Assembly: GCA_046539045.1 (NCBI GenBank)
Contig: JBKHHU010000216.1
Location: forward strand, 1-5,376
DNA length: 5,376 nucleotides
Source of the DNA: JBKHHU01 sp046539045
Lineage (GTDB): Bacteria > Planctomycetota > Phycisphaerae > SM23-33
Direction of reading: 5' to 3'
Positions 1 to 5,290 of this stretch are shown here, piece after piece; the first letter of the stretch is position 1; each line of letters begins with the position of its first letter. The notes beneath the pieces were generated by a model, which did not search any database, had not been told where the DNA came from, and saw only the letters and a program-made list of their open reading frames with translations. The position numbers were made by a program, and so were the translations under genes.

Positions 1-1
1 G

Positions 2-27
2 GTTGGCGGGTCTCCTGACCCGCCAAC
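2..27. repeat. REP-like hairpin, copy 1
   Basis: This is a perfect inverted repeat. The arm GTTGGCGGGTC (2-12) pairs with GACCCGCCAAC (17-27) around a TCCT loop. It has the same design as the hairpin at 112-137 but in the opposite orientation. Reverse-complementing that copy gives the same loop and the same arm except at two positions, both compensated on the other side of the stem. No T-run follows on either strand, so a mobile REP-type palindrome or a conserved RNA structure is more likely than a simple intrinsic terminator. The window begins here, so a larger element could extend beyond it. Confidence 0.65.
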
Positions 28-111
28 TGGCTAACCGGTCCATCCTGTAAGCTCGGGACCTCAAGCCCGTTGACCGGATCGCTGGGATTACGCCCATCAG
101 CATCCATTCCC
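28..111. other. Spacer between the two REP-like hairpins
   Basis: These 84 bp have no credible coding region. A weak nested inverted repeat is visible: CCGGTC (35-40) with GACCGG (72-77), and inside it CGGG (54-57) with CCCG (66-69). This could fold as a third, poorer stem between the two strong hairpins, giving the unit a cruciform-like or REPIN-like layout. Chance pairing in GC-rich DNA is also possible. Confidence 0.3.
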
Positions 112-137
112 GTCGGTGGGTCAGGAGACCCACCGAC
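112..137. repeat. REP-like hairpin, copy 2 (inverted)
   Basis: This is a perfect inverted repeat. GTCGGTGGGTC (112-122) pairs with GACCCACCGAC (127-137) around an AGGA loop. It is the inverted partner of the hairpin at 2-27. The two copies share the core GGGTC-loop-GACCC and differ only by two complementary pair swaps (T-A versus C-G at the third pair, C-G versus T-A at the sixth). On the minus strand it lies about 30 bp after the flhB stop codon, so it could also stop transcription or protect the 3' end of the operon mRNA. It has no T tract. Confidence 0.65.
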
Positions 138-149
138 CGCGTATGCGTT

Positions 150-165
150 GCCCGCTCCAGCGGGC
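150..165 (-). terminator. GC-rich hairpin directly after flhB
   Basis: On the minus strand GCCCGC (165-160) pairs with GCGGGC (155-150) around a TGGA loop. It starts on the base after the flhB TGA. The placement suggests a 3'-end structure for the flagellar transcript. The following minus-strand bases (AACGCATACG) lack a U-run, so it does not meet the usual criteria for an intrinsic terminator. It may act as a pause or stability hairpin, or do nothing. Confidence 0.35.
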
Positions 166-1239
166 TCAGTTGGCGAACTTCTTCTGCTTCAGGCGGTAGA
201 TCATCGCCAGGACTTCTGCCACGGCGACGAACAGCGTTTCCGGCACGGGGTCGCCCGGTTCGACCGAGTGGTATAAAGCTCGTGCCAACTCCGGCCGCTG
301 GACGATCGGGATATTGTTGGCCCGGGCGATTTCCTTGATCTTTTCGCACAACAGGTCCGGTCCCTTGGCGATAACTTCGGGCGCTCGCATCTTGCCCTGG
401 TCGTATTTGAGCGCGACGGCAACGTGGGTCGGGTTGACAATCACCACATCGGAATCCGGGACCTCCTGGAGCATGCGTTTTCGCGCCATCTCTATCTGAA
501 TCGACCGGATCTTGCCTCGCACCTCCGGCGGAAGTTCGTACTGCTTCCGCTCTTCCTTCACTTCCTGCCGGGTCATCATCTGGTCTTTTTTGTACTTCCA
601 CCGCTGGTACAGCAGGTCGATGATCGCGATGACGATCAGGCCGATCACCAGACGGATCATCACGCCGAAAACAAGGTCGGCGATTCCCACCAGCGCGCCT
701 TCGGGGGTCGCATGCCCCAGCGCCAGGCAGGCTCCCATCTTGTCGCGAAGGTAGACATAGATGATCACGCTGATCACGCTCAACTTGATCAGCGAGATGA
801 CCACCATCACCAGGTTCTTCTTGGAGAACAGGTTCTTCGCGCCATTGACCGGGTTGATCCGCTCGACCTTCAGCCCGACGGCCTTGGGCGAGAACGCCCA
901 TCCGCTGGAGATCAGGCTTCCGAAGATCGAGGCCACAAAGGCAGCGATCAGGAAGGGCATGACCTGCAGCAGAGCCCCGGTCGCCTGCGTCTTCATCGCG
1001 TAGAGGAACACCTGTCCGTCCGGAGGCCCGTCGATGCTGAAGCTCACGCTCCGGCGGACGATATTGACCAGCCAGTCGTACATCCCTCCGGCAGTGAGGA
1101 AGAGGACGATCAACAGCGCCGTAAGCATCAGTGCGCTGCCGACTTCCTTGGATTCCGGCAGCTTGCCTTCTTCCTTTGCCTTTCGCAGGCGTTCGGGAGT
1201 CGCTTCTTCAGTTTTTTCGCCGGCAGGTTGGTCTGGCAT
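166..1239 (-). CDS. flhB: Flagellar export switch protein FlhB
   Basis: FlhB is an inner-membrane part of the flagellar type III export apparatus. It switches export from rod/hook subunits to filament subunits after self-cleavage. The 357 residues are close to the usual family length. The N-terminus has the family signature (EKTEEATPERLRKAKEEGK, about 8-26). Four hydrophobic segments follow, near 36-50, 87-112, 142-164 and 183-210. After them come a basic linker and the cytoplasmic domain with the self-cleavage motif NPTH at 269-272, followed by VAVALKYD. The catalytic Asn-Pro bond is therefore present. ATG was chosen because TTGGAG lies 5 bases upstream. It is 13 bp downstream of the fliR stop and is the last operon gene in view. 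One oddity is that the linker reads YELPPEVRGKIR (234-245), where many homologues have a GDP-type motif before the EV. Identification is secure; the linker comment is from memory of the family. Confidence 0.97.
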   Translation of the reverse strand: MPDQPAGEKTEEATPERLRKAKEEGKLPESKEVGSALMLTALLIVLFLTAGGMYDWLVNIVRRSVSFSIDGPPDGQVFLYAMKTQATGALLQVMPFLIAAFVASIFGSLISSGWAFSPKAVGLKVERINPVNGAKNLFSKKNLVMVVISLIKLSVISVIIYVYLRDKMGACLALGHATPEGALVGIADLVFGVMIRLVIGLIVIAIIDLLYQRWKYKKDQMMTRQEVKEERKQYELPPEVRGKIRSIQIEMARKRMLQEVPDSDVVIVNPTHVAVALKYDQGKMRAPEVIAKGPDLLCEKIKEIARANNIPIVQRPELARALYHSVEPGDPVPETLFVAVAEVLAMIYRLKQKKFAN

Positions 1240-1244
1240 GGTGT

Positions 1245-1250
1245 CTCCAA
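1245..1250 (-). promoter_or_regulatory. Ribosome binding site of flhB
   Basis: The minus strand reads TTGGAG, five bases before the flhB ATG at 1239, in the 13-bp gap after fliR. This supports the chosen start. Confidence 0.6.
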
Positions 1251-1252
1251 CG

Positions 1253-2011
1253 TCAGGTGACGACCAGGAACTGCTGCATCCAGTCGGCGATATCCACGGC
1301 GAAACTCTCCAGCAACGGCATCATCGCCGCTGCCATCAGAAAGCCCAGGCCCACCCGCAACGGCAGGCTGAGCAGAAGTACGTTCATCTCTGGCATGACG
1401 CGGGCGATCACACCCAGCACGACGGTCAGCACGAAAAACGCCGCCAGTACCGGGGCCGCCAGCTTCAATGCGAAGGTCAACATCGTCGTCCCGGCGCTCA
1501 GCAGCACCGGGGCGAACTGCCCCAGCTCCGGCACGCCGGCGATCGGGAACACGTCGTAGCTCCGGTAGATCATCGCGATCAGCAGGTAATGCCCGCCGGC
1601 CACGAGGAAAAGCAGCGAGAACGTGATGTTGAAGAACATCGTCATCGATTCCGAGCCCGATCCGCTGGACGGGTCGATGATGCCCGCTTCCCGCAGGCCC
1701 ATCTGCATAGAGATGATCCGCCCTGCCTGCTGGGCGGCAAGGAACACCAGCTGGGCGGCCAGGCCGATGGCCAGACCACAGAAGGTCTCCTTGATCACCA
1801 GCAGCGCCCCGGCCAGCCAGTGGTCCGGCAGACCGGCAAGGCCGGCGCTCGGAAGCGACCGGAACAGCAGGTAGCTGATCGCCAGCGACATCCCGATCAA
1901 CACCGTCTTGGGGATCATCTTCCAGTTGAACAGCGGCATGACCGCCAGGCAGCCCGCAACGCGAGCCACGATCAACAGGAAAGGCAGGATGACTTGGATC
2001 AGTTCGTCCAT
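1253..2011 (-). CDS. fliR: Flagellar export gate protein FliR
   Basis: FliR is an inner-membrane subunit of the FliP5-FliQ4-FliR1 export gate that caps and closes the flagellar protein channel. The 252 residues match the usual length of about 250-265. Several hydrophobic segments are visible (about 6-27, 36-50, 65-95, 125-148, 168-203, 213-233). The conserved block with Glu75 and Gly79 (KETFCGLAIG) leads into QQAGRIISMQMG (94-105) and the IDPSSGS loop (112-118), both typical of FliR. Near the C-terminus, PEMNVLLLSLPLRVGLG (207-223) matches the family PQMNV-PLKIG block. ATG at 2011 follows the fliQ stop by 12 bp, with a weak Shine-Dalgarno (GGAA), so translation probably depends partly on ribosomes finishing fliQ. 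Confidence 0.96.
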   Translation of the reverse strand: MDELIQVILPFLLIVARVAGCLAVMPLFNWKMIPKTVLIGMSLAISYLLFRSLPSAGLAGLPDHWLAGALLVIKETFCGLAIGLAAQLVFLAAQQAGRIISMQMGLREAGIIDPSSGSGSESMTMFFNITFSLLFLVAGGHYLLIAMIYRSYDVFPIAGVPELGQFAPVLLSAGTTMLTFALKLAAPVLAAFFVLTVVLGVIARVMPEMNVLLLSLPLRVGLGFLMAAAMMPLLESFAVDIADWMQQFLVVT

Positions 2012-2023
2012 TGCGATTCCGTG

Positions 2024-2293
2024 TTACGGTCCAACCTTGCCGATGGTGTTGAACACCTCGGTCGTGAATTCCATCAGTACGCTCAGCATCCAACTGCCGA
2101 ACAGCAGCAGCGTGATTCCGATACCCGCCAGCTTCAGCACCATGCCCATGGTCATGTCGCGAATCGACGTGATCGCCTGGATCAACGCGGTGATGAAACC
2201 GACGATCAATGCGACCAGCAGGACCGGAGAGGCAACCAGCATCGCCGTTTCCATCGTTCGCCGGCCGAGATACAGCACAAGGTCGCCTGTCAT
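2024..2293 (-). CDS. fliQ: Flagellar export gate protein FliQ
   Basis: FliQ is a small two-helix inner-membrane protein that packs around the FliP-FliR core of the export gate. The 89 residues are the normal length, with hydrophobic helices at about 16-40 and 55-75. The start overlaps the fliP stop as ATGA, and a strong AAGAGGTGG lies just upstream. The usually well-conserved helix-loop block (Q-A-x-T-Q-I-x-E-x-T-L-x-F-x-P-K) is recognisable at 39-54 but degenerate. Gln39, Ala40, Thr42, Ile44, Thr48 and Lys54 are kept. The second Gln is Ser43, Glu is Asp46, Phe is Met51 and Pro is Leu53. Size, topology and position between fliP and fliR make the assignment firm despite this drift. Confidence 0.94.
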   Translation of the reverse strand: MTGDLVLYLGRRTMETAMLVASPVLLVALIVGFITALIQAITSIRDMTMGMVLKLAGIGITLLLFGSWMLSVLMEFTTEVFNTIGKVGP

Positions 2294-3123
2294 GGTCCAC
2301 CTCTTATGAAACTGTCTACCAACGCTTGGGCGATCAGGCTCCAGCCGTCAACAAGCACGAAAAGGATGATCTTCAGCGGCAGGGACACCATCGCCGGAGG
2401 CAACATCATCATGCCCGCACTGAGCAGGATTCCACCGACGACCAGGTCGATCAGCAGGAACGGAATGAACAGCAGACAGCCCATCTCGAAAGCGGTGCGG
2501 AATTCGCTGATCGTGAAGGCGGGGATCATCACGTGCATCGGCACGTCCTCTGCCGTCTCCACCTGCGTGATCCCGGCCATCTCCAGGAACATCGTCAGAT
2601 CGCCCTCGCGGGTCTGCTGAACCATGAAGCCCTTCATATGCCCGTTGGCGGTTTCCAATGTGCTGTCGAAGGACATCTGCCCGGCCATGTACGGCTCGAC
2701 GGCGCTCTGGTTGATGCGTCCGAACGTGGGGGCCATGGTGAAAAGCGTCAGGAACAGCGCCAGGCCGATGATGGCGATATTCGGCGGGATGTTCTGGGTG
2801 GTCAGGGCCCGGCGGATGAACCCGAGAACGATGACGATGCGCGTAAAGGCGGTCATCATCACGAGCATCGCCGGCAGCATCGCCAGCAGGCCGAAGATCA
2901 GCGCCAGGCGGATCGGACCGGACCAGCTGCCGTTTTCGGCGTTGCCCTCGGCGTCTTCTTCGGGGGCGGTGGCTTTGTCCATCAGGCGCATGACCTCGCC
3001 GATTTCCGGAACGGATTCCCGATCCGGGCGGGTGGTCGCCTCCTGCGCGACGGCCGGAGACGCCGGCAGCGCCACTGCTAGCAAGGCGCTCAACGTCAGC
3101 AAGATGCGGGCCGGGGCGCTCAC
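2290..3123 (-). CDS. fliP: Flagellar export gate protein FliP
   Basis: FliP forms the pentameric core of the flagellar type III export gate in the inner membrane. The 277 residues are slightly longer than the usual 245-255. It begins with a cleavable-type signal peptide (1-27, probable cut after AVA), as is typical of FliP. An unusually long acidic stretch (28-68) precedes the first mature membrane segment (about 70-90). Hallmarks are MTAFTRIVIVLGFIRRAL (90-107), PPNIAIIGLALFLTLF (113-128), the periplasmic region with EPYM and FMVQQTRE (143-173), IPAFTISEF with an AF pair (200-212), and FIPFLLIDLVVGGILLSAG (219-237) leading into the methionine triplet MMM (238-240). That triplet corresponds to the known methionine gate of the channel. 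LPLKIILFVLVDGW (248-261) closes the core. The start is GTG, overlapping the fliO stop as GTGA, and is supported by a GGAGGT six bases upstream. Confidence 0.97.
   Translation of the reverse strand: MSAPARILLTLSALLAVALPASPAVAQEATTRPDRESVPEIGEVMRLMDKATAPEEDAEGNAENGSWSGPIRLALIFGLLAMLPAMLVMMTAFTRIVIVLGFIRRALTTQNIPPNIAIIGLALFLTLFTMAPTFGRINQSAVEPYMAGQMSFDSTLETANGHMKGFMVQQTREGDLTMFLEMAGITQVETAEDVPMHVMIPAFTISEFRTAFEMGCLLFIPFLLIDLVVGGILLSAGMMMLPPAMVSLPLKIILFVLVDGWSLIAQALVDSFIRGGP
2297..2305 (-). promoter_or_regulatory. Strong ribosome binding site of fliQ
   Basis: The minus strand reads AAGAGGTGG inside the last codons of fliP, ending three bases before the fliQ ATG. The GAGG core sits about six bases from the start. 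It gives fliQ its own strong initiation signal in addition to coupling through the ATGA overlap. Confidence 0.65.
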
Positions 3124-3740
3124 AGCTCCACCTCCGGCGTGTCGGTCTCTTCGGCGAAGGCGTCGGTCACGTCGCCGAGGTTGGTCATGCAGTCCCGGGT
3201 GCTCCCGAGGAGTATCCTGCGGTCGCCGACACGGAGGACGTGGACGGTTTTCCGCACGCCCAGCGAAAGGGTCTGCTCTACCTGCAGGCCCCGCATCGGA
3301 CGCTTTCCGGCAGGGGCCATCAGGCGGGGCATGTACTTGCGATAGACGACGTACCCGGCGACAACCACCGCGCCGAGGATGATCGTGTAGATGATCATTT
3401 TCCAGATGGCCGTCGGGGTGGTCGGGCCGGACGCGGTCGAATCGTCGCCGTTCTTCCCGCCGTACAGGCTCTCGCGGAGGCTCTTGCCCAGCTTCGGCCG
3501 TCTGGCGCCGGACTCGCTGCCGTCGGCGTGTTTCGCGGTGCCGGTCGTGGCGGGGGAGGTGGTAGGCTCTTCGGCGCCAACAGTCTCAGCCGCTACCGGC
3601 TGGGTGGTCGGCTGGCTGTTGCCGCGGACCGCATCGCCGCTATCGTCAGCATCGACAGGCGCGACAGTCAGGAGAGCCACCAGAACGGCCAGAATCAGCG
3701 CGACCGGGCGGGATATTCTGTAAGGGGACACCGTTGTCAT
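3120..3740 (-). CDS. fliO: Flagellar export assembly protein FliO
   Basis: FliO is a poorly conserved single-span membrane protein that helps FliP oligomerise while the flagellar export gate is built. From ATG 3740 it has 206 residues. An N-terminal signal-like segment (about 10-32) is followed by a long Thr/Pro/Ala-rich low-complexity linker (about 33-108). The membrane helix is WKMIIYTIILGAVVVAGYVVY (about 113-133). The cytoplasmic FliO domain contains LQVEQTLSLGVRKTVHVLRVGDRRILLGST, split here as LQVEQTLSLG and RRILLGST, the usual LSLG and LLG landmarks. Other in-frame starts exist at ATG 3752 and TTG 3776, but neither has a ribosome site. ATG 3740 gives the most compact signal peptide, though its own ribosome site is weak too. 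A sigma-54-like sequence just upstream would place transcription start at the ATG itself. The stop overlaps fliP. Identity rests on domain landmarks and gene order. Confidence 0.88.
   Translation of the reverse strand: MTTVSPYRISRPVALILAVLVALLTVAPVDADDSGDAVRGNSQPTTQPVAAETVGAEEPTTSPATTGTAKHADGSESGARRPKLGKSLRESLYGGKNGDDSTASGPTTPTAIWKMIIYTIILGAVVVAGYVVYRKYMPRLMAPAGKRPMRGLQVEQTLSLGVRKTVHVLRVGDRRILLGSTRDCMTNLGDVTDAFAEETDTPEVEL
3130..3135 (-). promoter_or_regulatory. Strong ribosome binding site fixing the fliP GTG start
   Basis: The minus strand reads GGAGGT, with six bases before the GTG at 3123. It lies in the last codons of fliO. It decides in favour of the GTG start, which also places a good signal peptide at the N-terminus. 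Confidence 0.7.
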
Positions 3741-3750
3741 GCCCGATTGC

Positions 3751-3768
3751 ATGCACAACACGTGCCAA
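3751..3768 (-). promoter_or_regulatory. Sigma-54-like promoter before fliO
   Basis: The minus strand reads TTGGCACGTGTTGTGCAT. The first eight bases match the sigma-54 -24 consensus TTGGCACG exactly. GG (3766-3765) and GC (3754-3753) are separated by exactly 10 bases. The -12 part is GTGCA instead of TTGCA, one mismatch. With GC at -13/-12 the transcript would start near 3741, directly at the fliO ATG, which would make the message leaderless or shift the real start downstream to GTG 3731. A chance match cannot be excluded, because a weaker GG-N10-GC match exists inside fliM on the other strand. Confidence 0.4.
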
Positions 3769-3831
3769 AGAGGCAATTCCGGGAATAGGAGCAGTTATCA
3801 GCGCCCACCGCCCCTGCAGCGGGCGAAATAC

Positions 3832-3862
3832 CTGTACAGTCTGTTGAAAAACTTTACAGTCT
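3832..3862. repeat. Tandem CTGTA(A/C)AG operator-like repeats
   Basis: The perfect palindrome CTGTACAG (3832-3839) and the near-palindrome CTTTACAG (3852-3859) are each followed by TCT, so TACAGTCT occurs as a direct repeat exactly 20 bp apart, about two helical turns. Paired dyads on one DNA face are typical of sites for a dimeric regulator. Measured from the putative sigma-54 start at 3741 they lie at roughly -91 to -121, where enhancer sites for sigma-54 activators are usually found. The regulator is unknown. Confidence 0.4.
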
Positions 3863-3881
3863 CCCCCTGTCGGTCGATGTA

Positions 3882-4286
3882 TCAGCCTTCCTGCTCTTCC
3901 CGACCCGAGGCCAGGATCTCGCGGATTCGTACACCAAGGCTCTCGCCGACGATCACGAGATCGCCGGTGGCAAAACGAATTCCCCGCAGGTACAGATCCA
4001 CCGGCTCTCCGACCTGCCGATCGAGCGTAAGTACGGAACCGGGACCCATTTCCAGCAGATCCCGGACCAGAATCTCGGTTTCCCCCAGCGAGGCGGTGAC
4101 GTTCATCGCGGTATCCAGCAGAATGTCCACCTGTCCGCTGGGCGCGTCGCCCTCTGCCGGCTGGGGCTCGGCCTGCGGCAGGTCGGCTTCGCTGACCTCG
4201 ACGGTTTCCTCGGCCGACTCTGCGTCGTTTTCCGGTTCAGGCTGTTGCGGGGCGTCCTGCTCTTGTGCTTCCGAAGGTTCAGCCAT
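3882..4286 (-). CDS. fliN: Flagellar motor switch protein FliN
   Basis: FliN is a C-ring protein that works with FliM to switch rotation and to dock export substrates under the flagellar motor. The 134 residues are near the usual 100-140. The first 50 are low-complexity, acidic and rich in Glu, Gln, Pro and Ala, a normal variable tail. A SpoA domain (about 52-127) follows: VDILLDTAMNVTASLGETEI, VRDLLEMGPGSVLTLDR, EPVDLYL, and TGDLVIVGESLGVRI. The GPGSVL turn and the C-terminal GVRI are diagnostic. The reading frame is open upstream to 4535, but that extension overlaps fliM and has no family similarity. ATG 4286 has AAAGGA nine bases upstream and begins directly with the acidic tail. It lies 50 bp after fliM. 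Confidence 0.95.
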   Translation of the reverse strand: MAEPSEAQEQDAPQQPEPENDAESAEETVEVSEADLPQAEPQPAEGDAPSGQVDILLDTAMNVTASLGETEILVRDLLEMGPGSVLTLDRQVGEPVDLYLRGIRFATGDLVIVGESLGVRIREILASGREEQEG

Positions 4287-4295
4287 CGGAGTGTG

Positions 4296-4301
4296 TCCTT
4301 T
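4296..4301 (-). promoter_or_regulatory. Ribosome binding site of fliN
   Basis: The minus strand reads AAAGGA, nine bases before the ATG at 4286. It selects this start over upstream in-frame codons that lie within fliM. Confidence 0.6.
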
Positions 4302-4305
4302 CGCT

Positions 4306-4326
4306 TCCCCGCCTCGGGTGCGGGGA
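4306..4326 (-). other. GC-rich hairpin between fliM and fliN
   Basis: TCCCCGC pairs with GCGGGGA (7 bp) around a 7-base loop, in the 50-bp gap just after the fliM stop and 4 bp before the fliN ribosome site. There is no T-run after it, so it is not an intrinsic terminator. It could stabilise or separate the message, or adjust fliN translation relative to fliM. Confidence 0.4.
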
Positions 4327-4336
4327 CCGTTGGTCT

Positions 4337-5290
4337 CTACTCGAAATCGCGCTGCAGAACCTGCAGTGCGTAGTGGTTTTCGTACTGTGCGGGCACTCCG
4401 GAGAAGGCCCGCTTTCCCTCGACGATCATCTCTGCCGGCTGAGCGTTCGCCGGTTCCAGCAGCAGCACGTCGCCCGGCTCCAGCGAGACGATATCTCTCA
4501 TGCTCAATTCGGCCCCGCCGATCATAATCCTGCACGGGACAGCCACTTGCGACAGGTGCTCCAGCATCATCTGCCGGTTGTGCTCATCGGCGTCGGCAGA
4601 CTGCTGCACCGGCTCGATCCCGGCTACGGGTTCTACCATTCCCACCGGCAGGGCAAGCATCCCGCCGGGAGCGCCTTGGTCACCGGCTTTGCGGAAGAGC
4701 AGCCGCAAGTACGCCTCGGCTTCGTTGTCGGTCAGCGGGAACTGCTCCTTGCTGAGTGTCCCCTGCCGCTGTACTCCACCCACGCCCCACTGCCGACAGA
4801 CATCCGAGAGCCCCTCGCAGAGCGTATCCACCACGTCTCCGAGCAGTTCGGCTTCCAGTGCGGACAGTTCGTGGACGTCCTCGATTTCCTCTTCCGAGCC
4901 GCCCAGCAGACGCGAGACCCAGACCATGGCACGCTCCGGGCGCAAGCCGAATACGCCCGCGCCGGCGCCCTGCTGTTCGGACAGCGCGATCCAGTAATGC
5001 GGGTCGTTACCGGCCATCCCGTTGAGCGACGCTCCGAATGCCTGATCCACGCCCGCCAGATCGACTTCGAACGGTTCCTGCAGCACCTTCGTCAGCACCT
5101 GGGCAATCCGGCCGGCCATCGCCCTGCCGAACTCCCGCAGACGCTCCAGGCCCGACGGTGGAAACTGGTTGGGCACCGTAAAATCGTACTCGCGCACGTC
5201 TCCCTGAGGCCCGGCCGCTGCCGAACGCTTCTTAGCCGCAGCCAGCAGCGACTGGATGATCTTTCTGTCCGACGCACTCAGCCGCGTCAT
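4337..5290 (-). CDS. fliM: Flagellar motor switch protein FliM
   Basis: FliM is the middle C-ring protein. It receives phosphorylated CheY at its N-terminus and contacts FliG with its middle domain, setting the direction of flagellar rotation. The 317 residues are slightly below the usual 330. Visible parts are a short N-terminal helix (LSASDRKIIQSLL, 4-16), the linker and YDFTVPNQF (35-43), a CheC-like middle domain (about 45-225), and a C-terminal SpoA domain (about 238-315) with VPCRIMIGGAELSMRDIVSLEPGD and a GxxAFSGVPAQYENHYALQV ending. Two signature sites differ from the norm. The N-terminal CheY motif lacks its usual acidic residues, and the FliG-contact GGxG motif reads GGSE (130-133). 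The start overlaps the fliL stop as ATGA with no clear ribosome site, which implies translational coupling. The stop is TAG at 4337-4339. Confidence 0.95.
   Translation of the reverse strand: MTRLSASDRKIIQSLLAAAKKRSAAAGPQGDVREYDFTVPNQFPPSGLERLREFGRAMAGRIAQVLTKVLQEPFEVDLAGVDQAFGASLNGMAGNDPHYWIALSEQQGAGAGVFGLRPERAMVWVSRLLGGSEEEIEDVHELSALEAELLGDVVDTLCEGLSDVCRQWGVGGVQRQGTLSKEQFPLTDNEAEAYLRLLFRKAGDQGAPGGMLALPVGMVEPVAGIEPVQQSADADEHNRQMMLEHLSQVAVPCRIMIGGAELSMRDIVSLEPGDVLLLEPANAQPAEMIVEGKRAFSGVPAQYENHYALQVLQRDFE

Larger units (their letters stand above)
3741..3881. other. 141-bp non-coding gap between fliN and fliO
   Basis: This is the largest gap between genes inside the operon, and no gene is seen in it. 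In the direction of transcription it contains two operator-like repeats (3832-3862) and a GC-rich stretch with only weak pairing (CGCCC/GGGCG near 3810-3830). Next is a sigma-54-like promoter sequence (3751-3768), and then the fliO start. Genes elsewhere in the operon are overlapping or separated by 50 bp or less, so the gap is a reasonable place for an internal promoter. Confidence 0.55.

Noticed and set aside
2..165. CRISPR-like array
   Set aside because: There are only two palindromic units, in opposite orientation and of different sequence, with no regular spacer series.
21..175. A 9-bp inverted match CGCCAACTG (21-29 and 167-175) as possible outer ends of an insertion
   Set aside because: One copy is the flhB C-terminal codons and the other is part of a hairpin arm. 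No target duplication is visible, so coincidence is likely.
424..1260. A 278-codon plus-strand open frame antisense to flhB
   Set aside because: It has the same low-complexity His/Asp/Gln composition, no ribosome site, and a firm gene on the other strand.
1034..2620. A 528-codon open frame on the plus strand antisense to fliP, fliQ and fliR
   Set aside because: It is rich in His, Gln, Arg and Asp, as expected of a GC-rich antisense frame, has no recognisable domain, and lies across three well-identified genes.
3741..3776. Longer fliO from TTG 3776 or ATG 3752
   Set aside because: Neither has a ribosome site, and the extra residues would precede an already adequate signal peptide. Not fully excluded.
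3849..3856. TAAAGTTT on the minus strand, a perfect sigma-28 -35-like octamer
   Set aside because: At the required spacing the -10 region is GTACAGGT, which matches GCCGATAA at only two positions.
4287..4535. Upstream extension of the fliN frame
   Set aside because: It overlaps the fliM C-terminal domain, is Arg-rich without family similarity, and ATG 4286 has a ribosome site and a normal FliN start.
4927..4941. A plus-strand TGGCACG with GG-N10-GC spacing inside fliM
   Set aside because: It is antisense within coding sequence, its -12 part lacks the T residues, and no gene lies downstream on that strand. It shows that partial sigma-54 matches arise by chance here.
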